Assembly (NCBI GenBank): GCA_017469925.1
Contig: JAFUFK010000001.1
Location: 40,229 to 104,228, forward strand
Source of the DNA: Bacteroidaceae bacterium
Lineage (GTDB): Bacteria; Bacteroidota; Bacteroidia; Bacteroidales; Bacteroidaceae
Reading direction: 5' to 3'
DNA: 64,000 nucleotides
Shown piece by piece: positions 58,449 to 64,000 of this stretch. A program made the position numbers and the translations under genes. Numbering within the stretch: the stretch's first letter is position 1; each line of letters opens with the position of its first letter. The notes under the pieces are model-generated. The model saw nothing but the letters and a program-made list of their open reading frames with translations, was not told the origin of the DNA and did no database searches.

Positions 58449-59394
58449 TGGCCTGGCGGAGGCGTTCGGGCGTGAAGGGTAGGCCGAGGAGGGCGTCGGA
58501 GAAGTTTTGCTGGGCCTGGCCGAGGTCGAAGAAATCGCCACGAAGTTCTACCGAACTGATGAGGCTGCCCTGGAGACGGAAGTGGAGTTCTACGAGTCCG
58601 CATCCGGGGATTCTGGCCGAACGGACGACGTCGGCCCGGGCCGAGGAGCCATAGAAGTACTGAGGGTCGTAGTAGCGTTGTTCCAGCGTCTCGATGTGGC
58701 GGACGTCGTCGGCCGTGAGTGTGACCGTGCGGTCGGTGAGCAGGAGGCGAAGCCTGTGGCGAAGTTCATCGACACCGAAGGGTAGGTAGTCCTTGAGCAG
58801 CCCGATGCGGCTGCGTACGCTTCGGACGCCTTTCTGCTCCAACTTGCTGACGTCGGGCCGGAGGGCACCCTCCATCAGTCGGGGGTTGGTGTCGTAGAGC
58901 ATGGTGCCGTGGGCAATGCAGCAGTTGACCTTTTGGTAGAAGGCGTTGCCGCAAACCTTAAAGGACCCTCCGTCCTCGAGTACGATGTCGTTGCGGCCTG
59001 AGACGATGGCCGGTGCCCCGAGTTGGCGCAGGGCCTGGGCTACGGCTTCGGCATACTCTTGGAAGAGTGGTTCTACGGGGACGCTCTCGGTGATGAGGCT
59101 GGTCATGATGTTGCGCTCGTCGGCAAAGATGGCTCCGCCACCCGAACGGCGGCGTATGACGTCGATGCCCTCGCGACGGCAGAAGTCGAGGTCAACCTCC
59201 TGGTGGGCTACTTGGTTGCGGCCCATGACTACGGTGGGCCGGAGTTGCCAGGTGAAGAAGTAACTGCCCGTGGGCAGGGCTTCGGCCACATACTCTTCGG
59301 CGGCCAGATAGAAAGCCGCCCTCCGGCCCTCTGTCTCGGGAGGGAGTTCCACGAAACAGGCGGGGAAGTGCGGCTTGTGCTGAGACGTTTCCAT
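58375..59394 (-). CDS. lplA: Lipoate-protein ligase A family protein
   Basis: A 339-residue ligase that attaches lipoate to carrier proteins. The signature RRRSGGGAIFADERNIM is at about residue 80-96, with GRNDIVLEDGGSFKVCGNAF following and a C-terminal accessory domain (about 245-339). Substrates would include GcvH (Lys64) encoded at 50823. Promoter: TTTG (59447-59450), 20 bp, TACTTTTG (59419-59426). Its 3' end is duplicated at 55670-55741. Confidence 0.93.
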   Translation of the reverse strand: METSQHKPHFPACFVELPPETEGRRAAFYLAAEEYVAEALPTGSYFFTWQLRPTVVMGRNQVAHQEVDLDFCRREGIDVIRRRSGGGAIFADERNIMTSLITESVPVEPLFQEYAEAVAQALRQLGAPAIVSGRNDIVLEDGGSFKVCGNAFYQKVNCCIAHGTMLYDTNPRLMEGALRPDVSKLEQKGVRSVRSRIGLLKDYLPFGVDELRHRLRLLLTDRTVTLTADDVRHIETLEQRYYDPQYFYGSSARADVVRSARIPGCGLVELHFRLQGSLISSVELRGDFFDLGQAQQNFSDALLGLPFTPERLRQAIAEHHPERSLRGLSEADLMSVLTE

Positions 59395-59418
59395 GTGCGT
59401 TTGACTTTAATCGAGACC

Positions 59419-59450
59419 AAAAGTAGTGCTTTTTCCCGAAATGGCCAAAC
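59419..59450 (-). promoter_or_regulatory. Promoter for lplA
   Basis: TTTG (59447-59450), a 20-bp spacer, TACTTTTG (59419-59426), about 25 bp before the ATG. Confidence 0.75.
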
Positions 59451-59460
59451 GAAACGGGGA

Positions 59461-61101
59461 TTATTCTTTCCTGCCGGTCCAGGGCCACGACTTCATGTAG
59501 AGGGGGCGCATGCGGCTGAGCATCTCGATGCCGAAGACGGGCCAGTAGGGCATCTTGCGCGTACCGGAGCGTACGGCAGGGATGTCGAGCAGGAAGAAGC
59601 CGAGGGTCATGAACCCGCTGACCCAGACGACGATGCCATAGACCTGTTTCAGGGCTACGGCCATCATGGAGTGGATGTATTGTGGCATGAAGTCGGAGAA
59701 TCCCGAAAAGTCGGAGATGCGGCTCAGGGTCAGTTGGTTGCCGTAGCGCGCGATGTCGTCGTTGAGGTAGTGGGAGAAGAGGGTCGTATAGATGCCGAAG
59801 CCTGCGGCACCGGCCAGGTACATGTGGAAGATGTTGAAGATGAATAGGCCCATGAAGAACTCTTCGAGGTCGTGGATGGACTCGTGGAGCGACCACATGA
59901 GCGTCGAGGCCAGTATGGCATAGGCACATCCGCGCAAGACGATGGCGAGGCGGTACTGCTCGATGTTGACTTGCATGTCGATGGTCGAGTACATCAGCAG
60001 GGCATAGCACAGGATGCAGCCGAAGCCGATGCCGAAGAGTTTCCAGACCTTCCACTGCTTCACCTTCAGCCAAAGGAGGCTGATGACGACGCCCGCATAG
60101 ACGCCCGGCAAGGCCCATATCATTAGGCGTTCCTTGGTCAGTTCCTCCAGGCCGTGCACCTCGGTGTAGAGAATCTCCTCCAGCGTGTGCTCACAGCCGA
60201 GCAAAAGTTCGCCCATAGCCGTGACGAAGAGGATGGGCAGCACGTTGCGGTAGGAGAAGATGCGCAGGGAGATGTAGGGATTGCTGACGTGCGAGAGACG
60301 GTGCAGGATGACACCCGTGAGGAAGATGGAGACGCCCAGCAGCAGGCGCAGGTTGCGGCTCGACAACCACATGCGGTAGTCGCCATAGACCATGATGTAA
60401 CTGACCATGAGCATGAGCAGGCTGATGAGCAGCCCCGAAAGGAAGTCGATGCCGCGCAGGGGAAGACGCTGCGGCATGGGGCAGAAGGGACGGCACAGTG
60501 TGAGCTGGGTGAGCAGGATGAACGACATCGTTCCGACCGTAAAGATGTGCATCATCTGCCACGTGAAGTGGTGGGCAAACCAGGCGGCCAGCAGGCCGCT
60601 GCCCTCGATGGCCGTCAGCAGCACGATGTGGAGGACGGGGAAGAAGACGGCAAAGTCGCGACGGGGCGTTATCCATAGTTGGATGTTCGACATGCACTCG
60701 AAGGTGCCCTGAATCTTGGCCATACCGGCGACGAAGCAGACGACCAGGAGCAGGGGCATCGACGTCGTGTGCATGGTGATGAGGTTACACAGGCCGATGC
60801 TGATGGCTGCCCCGCAGAGCAACTGCTGGTTGGTGAAGCGGAACTTCATGCGAAAGAGCAGGGGGAAGTAGATGGCCATGCCTGCCAGCCCTGCGTAGAG
60901 GAGCATCAGGAGGTCTTCTATCATGAAGTCGGTGGTGCCTCGGATGGCGTCGAGCGCACCCAGATAGATGCCACTGGTGAATTGCACGCAAAAGACCGTG
61001 ACGACGTACATCCAGGGCTGTAGCCGCTTGGGCACCCAGGGCCGGAACATGGGCATCATGAATCCCATCTTCGCTGGTGGGGGAGGGGGGAAGGGAAGCA
61101 T
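59461..61101 (-). CDS. MFS efflux transporter (DHA2/EmrB-like)
   Basis: A membrane protein of about 546 residues with 14 predicted segments, as in the drug:H+ antiporter-2 group. It is the third gene of an efflux operon with HlyD and TolC partners. ATG at 61101 gives a proline-rich start (MLPFPPPPPAK); ATG at 61068 (MGFMMPMFRPWVPKRLQPW) is an equally possible start, and the proline codons may come from a C/G repeat. Substrates (drugs, bile salts, fatty acids) are unknown. The gap to hlyD is filled by AATTCAT heptamers. Confidence 0.85.
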   Translation of the reverse strand: MLPFPPPPPAKMGFMMPMFRPWVPKRLQPWMYVVTVFCVQFTSGIYLGALDAIRGTTDFMIEDLLMLLYAGLAGMAIYFPLLFRMKFRFTNQQLLCGAAISIGLCNLITMHTTSMPLLLVVCFVAGMAKIQGTFECMSNIQLWITPRRDFAVFFPVLHIVLLTAIEGSGLLAAWFAHHFTWQMMHIFTVGTMSFILLTQLTLCRPFCPMPQRLPLRGIDFLSGLLISLLMLMVSYIMVYGDYRMWLSSRNLRLLLGVSIFLTGVILHRLSHVSNPYISLRIFSYRNVLPILFVTAMGELLLGCEHTLEEILYTEVHGLEELTKERLMIWALPGVYAGVVISLLWLKVKQWKVWKLFGIGFGCILCYALLMYSTIDMQVNIEQYRLAIVLRGCAYAILASTLMWSLHESIHDLEEFFMGLFIFNIFHMYLAGAAGFGIYTTLFSHYLNDDIARYGNQLTLSRISDFSGFSDFMPQYIHSMMAVALKQVYGIVVWVSGFMTLGFFLLDIPAVRSGTRKMPYWPVFGIEMLSRMRPLYMKSWPWTGRKE

Positions 61102-61106
61102 TATCA

Positions 61107-61163
61107 ATTCACAATTAATAATTCATAATTCATAATTCATAATTCATAAGTCATAATTGACAA
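61107..61163. repeat. AATTCAT heptamer array
   Basis: About eight 7-bp units (AATTCAC, AATTAAT, AATTCAT x4, AAGTCAT, AATTGAC) between the HlyD and MFS genes of the efflux operon. The same family occurs inside the U32 gene at 2860-2894. Confidence 0.85.
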
Positions 61164-62198
61164 TTAGTACTTCACTTTGCATTCTACATTGTAGCCGGCG
61201 CGCAGGCGGCTGAGCAGATTGGCATCGTTGCCGTCGAGGGAGATGCGCACCGTCACACGCTGTTCCACCTTCACGAAGTTGCCCGTGGCATTGTCGATGG
61301 GGATGAGTGAGAAGGCCGAACCCGTGGCGTCGGAGATGCGCTCTACGGTTCCCGTGTACTCGACATCGGGCACGGCATCGGCCTTGATGACGGCCTTCGA
61401 ACCGACCTGGATGTGTGGCAGCTGGCTCTCCTTGTAGTTGGCCTCGACCCACATCTCTCCGCCATCGACGATGTTGACCATCGTCTGGCCGGGCTGTACG
61501 AGTTGGCCTTCCTGTATGTCCTTCGTGCCCAGCACGCCGTCGCACGTGGCGATGATGGTACAGTACGAGAGATTTAGCCGGGCCAGGTCAACGGCTGCCC
61601 GTGCCAGTTCCAGTGTGGCATTGGCGGCCGAGAGGTGGTGGCGTTGCTCGTTCTTCACCATGTGCTGGGCGGCTCGCGAGCGTTGTACCTGTTCGTAACG
61701 TGCCTTGGCGGTCAGGTAGGCCGTGTGTACGTTGTCGTATTGCTGTTGGGTGACGGCGTCCTCGCTCAGGAGTTTGCCGAAGCGGGTGTCTTCGCGACGG
61801 GCGTTCTCCATCTGGGCACGGGCCTCCTCGATGCCGGCTTCTGTCACGGTGATGTTGGTCTCCGTGGTCTGGATGCTGCTGCCTGTGGCCTTACTGCCTT
61901 GTTCGGCACGGGCCAGGTCGGCTTCGGCCTGGGCCAGGCGCAGGCGGAATTCGGCGTCTTCGATGACCACCAACGTGTCGCCCTTCTTGACGGGCTGGAA
62001 CTCTTCGAAGCGAATCTCGCGGATGAAGCCCTGCACACGGGTGCTTTGCGGAGTGATGTGCTGCCGTACGCGGGCGTTGTCGGTAAACTCTACGTGTCCG
62101 AAGTGGGCAAACTGAAGGAAGACGATGATGGCGCCTGCAATCAGGAAGCAGACGATGACGGTGTTGTAAACGAGGCTAATGATTCTATGCTTTTCCAT
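61164..62198 (-). CDS. HlyD/EmrA-family membrane fusion protein
   Basis: A 344-residue adaptor. N-terminal membrane anchor (about 10-28), lipoyl/barrel-sandwich half motif (QGFIREIRFEEFQPVKKGDTL), long coiled-coil hairpin (about 80-205), second half motif and beta barrel (about 210-340). It connects the MFS pump in the inner membrane to the TolC channel. It starts 2 bp after the TolC-like gene. Confidence 0.9.
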   Translation of the reverse strand: MEKHRIISLVYNTVIVCFLIAGAIIVFLQFAHFGHVEFTDNARVRQHITPQSTRVQGFIREIRFEEFQPVKKGDTLVVIEDAEFRLRLAQAEADLARAEQGSKATGSSIQTTETNITVTEAGIEEARAQMENARREDTRFGKLLSEDAVTQQQYDNVHTAYLTAKARYEQVQRSRAAQHMVKNEQRHHLSAANATLELARAAVDLARLNLSYCTIIATCDGVLGTKDIQEGQLVQPGQTMVNIVDGGEMWVEANYKESQLPHIQVGSKAVIKADAVPDVEYTGTVERISDATGSAFSLIPIDNATGNFVKVEQRVTVRISLDGNDANLLSRLRAGYNVECKVKY

Positions 62199-62200
62199 AA

Positions 62201-63532
62201 TTAAAGGGTTCCGGTTAAGTATTTGAGTTGATAATAGTTATAAAGCACTTTGATGCGACTGTTGACCAGCGAAAGCTGGGCGTCGAGACGTTGGTTGGCG
62301 GCGTCCACCATGTCGGTGACCAGGGCCAGTCCGTTCTGGTAGCGGTTGCCTACGACGTCGTAGTTCTGTTGGGCCAGTTCCACACTCTTCTGGCTTGTTT
62401 CCAACTCTGTGAACGAGGTCAGGTAATCGGTGTAGGCTGCCTGTACGGCGTTTTCGATGCTCTCCGTCAGGGCCACATGCTGGTCGTGGGCTGTCTGGGT
62501 GGCAAGTTGGGCTTGTCGCACCTTCTTGTTGTTCTTGTAGAGCGAACCGAAGTTGTACTTGACGCCTACGCCGACGAAGAAGTAGTTCATGTTCTTGTTC
62601 AGGTTTGGGATTTCGATGGTGATGGGACCGTCCAGGTGTTCCTCGGCCACTACGGCCACGGTGGGGCGACGGGCGCTCTTCTCCAGTCTTACCTTTTCCT
62701 CGCTCATCTCTATGCCCAGTTGCGATTGTCGCAGGGCGGGTGCGTTTTGTGTGGCTTCGCCTTGCCAGAAACTTTCCGTCTCTTTAGCCTTCTCGGCATT
62801 CTCCGTGCCCTCGAAGGCCTCGGTGGGCAGGATTTCGATGTCTTGGTCGATACCCAGTGCCGTCAGCAACTGGTGGTTGATGATTTTGGCCTGATTACGG
62901 ACTTGCGTGCGTCCCAGTCGCAGGTTCTCCAGTTGCAGTTCGTAGCGCGTAATGTCGTTTTTCAGCACGACGCCCTCGCTTTGTCGCTTCTGCGTGTGGG
63001 AGATGAGGGTCTCGGTCAGGTTGATGTTCTCGTCGAACACGCGCTCTTGGTTCCTCAGGTTGTGCAGTTGCAGGTAGTAGCCCGTCAGCAACATACGCAC
63101 GCGTTGGGTGTTGTCCGTGGCGTTGGCCCGTGCCAGGTCGGCCGAAAGACGGCTCAGATTGATGCCGCTTTGGATGGCTCCGCCCGTATAGATGGGCATC
63201 GAAGCCGTCAGCGCCAGGTTGTTGCCATAGTGGGGAATGTGTACGCCAAATCCGTTTGTGAAGTTGCGGTCGGTGATGCGCCCGCCACCCAGGTACGAGA
63301 AGGATAGCGAGGCACCAACGTCGGGCAACCGTTCGGCCTTGGCCACGTCGATGCCTGCCTCGGCTTCGCGTATGGCAGATTGAAAACTCTTGATGGAGGT
63401 GTTGTGCTCGTCTGCCGTGCGGAAGAGTTGTGCAAGCGACATGCTCACGACTTCACTTTGCGCCACAGCCTCCCGTGGTGTGCCCATGATGGCTATCAGC
63501 ATAACCACCACGAGCAAGGTCTTTTTGCTCAT
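62201..63532 (-). CDS. TolC-family outer-membrane efflux channel
   Basis: A 443-residue exported channel: signal peptide (ends REAVAQ), then two repeated OEP domains of long helices and beta strands (about 30-230 and 235-443). First gene of the tripartite efflux operon. Promoter box TACCTTTG at 63725-63732, leaving a leader of about 185 nt that carries a palindromic element and a 28-codon ORF. Confidence 0.9.
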   Translation of the reverse strand: MSKKTLLVVVMLIAIMGTPREAVAQSEVVSMSLAQLFRTADEHNTSIKSFQSAIREAEAGIDVAKAERLPDVGASLSFSYLGGGRITDRNFTNGFGVHIPHYGNNLALTASMPIYTGGAIQSGINLSRLSADLARANATDNTQRVRMLLTGYYLQLHNLRNQERVFDENINLTETLISHTQKRQSEGVVLKNDITRYELQLENLRLGRTQVRNQAKIINHQLLTALGIDQDIEILPTEAFEGTENAEKAKETESFWQGEATQNAPALRQSQLGIEMSEEKVRLEKSARRPTVAVVAEEHLDGPITIEIPNLNKNMNYFFVGVGVKYNFGSLYKNNKKVRQAQLATQTAHDQHVALTESIENAVQAAYTDYLTSFTELETSQKSVELAQQNYDVVGNRYQNGLALVTDMVDAANQRLDAQLSLVNSRIKVLYNYYQLKYLTGTL

Positions 63533-63567
63533 TATGTGTTTAGATTAAAAATAAATTAAAAGGGAAT

Positions 63568-63598
63568 GTCGGACTTCTCCCCTAAAGGAGAAGGGTAG
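63568..63598. repeat. Palindromic element in the tolC leader
   Basis: CTTCTCCCCTAAAGGAGAAG: a hairpin-forming, shorter member of the dispersed element family, 36 bp before the start codon. Confidence 0.75.
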
Positions 63599-63608
63599 AA
63601 AGCGTCTG

Positions 63609-63695
63609 CTAATGCTGACAACTCCGCCCCCACTTATGAAAGGCATGAATGGGGTTGACCTGATGAATCTCTAAATTGTGGTATCGGAGTGCCAT
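63609..63695 (-). CDS. Possible 28-residue ORF in the tolC leader
   Basis: Product MALRYHNLEIHQVNPIHAFH and eight more residues. ATG at 63695 lies about 25 nt after the predicted transcript start. It could be a regulatory upstream ORF for the efflux operon; translation is unproven. Confidence 0.35.
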   Translation of the reverse strand: MALRYHNLEIHQVNPIHAFHKWGRSCQH

Positions 63696-63724
63696 TATAA
63701 AGATGCTTTTTGCTTTTGCGGGTA

Positions 63725-63732
63725 CAAAGGTA
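63725..63732 (-). promoter_or_regulatory. Promoter -7 box for the efflux operon
   Basis: TACCTTTG, predicted transcript start near 63719. Confidence 0.6.
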
Positions 63733-63856
63733 CGAAAAAAAAGCGAAATAGCATCCCCGAAATGTGAATTTGTTCTGTCCTCCTCGCGCGCCCGAAAATA
63801 TAATATGGTATAAAGTATGGCTATTGAAAATATTTTGAAAAAAGTCGGTGTATAAT

Positions 63857-63887
63857 TTTGCCAGTTCGGAAATAGTCCGTACCTTTG
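63857..63887 (+). promoter_or_regulatory. Strong promoter for a gene beyond the window
   Basis: TTTG (63857-63860), a 19-bp spacer, TACCTTTG (63880-63887). The remaining 113 bp hold no recognisable gene, only a leader with a perfect hairpin AGAATCGA/TCGATTCT (63970-63989). The downstream gene is not visible. Confidence 0.7.
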
Positions 63888-64000
63888 CACCCGCAAATGA
63901 GGGAGCACCCCTGTTTTGCAATCGTTATTTGACATGATTCCATAGACAAGAAAGTAGTACAGGCAAAGAGAATCGAACCGTCGATTCTGAAACAAAAGGA

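Noticed and set aside
58208-58603. Arg/Pro-rich 131-codon open frame overlapping the lplA end
   Set aside because: It is an out-of-frame reading of lplA with extreme composition and no start signal.
63888-64000. Start of an rRNA operon at the window end
   Set aside because: A strong promoter and leader are present, but no 16S rRNA sequence is reached, so the claim cannot be supported.

Overview
The window comes from a Bacteroidales bacterium, most likely a GC-rich member of the Prevotellaceae. The main evidence is the promoters. Many genes are preceded by a TAnnTTTG -7 box with TTTG about 19-21 nt upstream, as in Bacteroidota, and Shine-Dalgarno sequences are mostly absent. Surface proteins end in a Prevotella-style tail (DLAGRRV...GIYIINGKK). 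TamA/TamB-like, TolC and GH43/PL11 proteins also fit. The exact species cannot be read from the sequence.

Layout. 1-3191 (-): U32 peptidase/RNA-hydroxylation protein, zinc-ribbon lipoprotein, start of a patatin lipase. 3285-7343 (+): two secreted GH43 enzymes and a membrane HExxH protein. 7340-12156 (-): DUF389 membrane protein, metA, a DUF1016 nuclease, a 49-codon ORF that copies the start of metA, and an AT-rich HsdR_N/DUF4357 nuclease-like gene. 12405-17397 (-): M13 peptidase, ABC-F ATPase and nucleotidyltransferase in one operon. 17779-26890 (-): SF1 helicase and TamA/TamB pair. 26978-29819: cyclophilin, RluA-type synthase, FabG, TetR. 29955: initiator tRNA. 30401-36058 (-): a 1,885-residue secreted protein. 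36164-40132 (-): ackA, pta, cdaA, folP. 40594-46488 (+): murF and a 1,521-residue PL11 rhamnogalacturonan lyase. 46563-52447 (-): complete glycine-cleavage operon gcvT-gcvH-gcvPA-gcvPB-lpdA. 52944-55308 (+): XRE regulator and three envelope proteins. 55850-58197 (+): hipB, hipA and an ADP-ribosylglycohydrolase. 58375-63532 (-): lipoate-protein ligase and a TolC/HlyD/MFS efflux operon. The window ends in a strong promoter with a structured leader.

How the genes work together. LplA could supply lipoyl groups for GcvH, and LpdA re-oxidises them. Pta and AckA form the acetate/ATP branch. TamA and TamB export or insert outer-membrane material. The GH43 and PL11 enzymes point to use of arabinan and pectin.

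The most unusual content is in the repeats. Two accessory cassettes (DUF1016 nuclease; hipBA plus ADP-ribosylglycohydrolase) each lie between an intact core gene and a partial copy of that gene's near end (metA 5' end, lplA 3' end), as if inserted at gene ends, yet neither carries a visible recombinase. A GACCC...GGGTC palindromic element occurs between genes and also in frame inside several proteins (ABC-F, LpdA, helicase, TamA, TamB). A 23-bp tandem repeat built on the palindrome GGTTAACTTAACC occurs at three intergenic loci. Three 22-bp iterons lie upstream of hipB.
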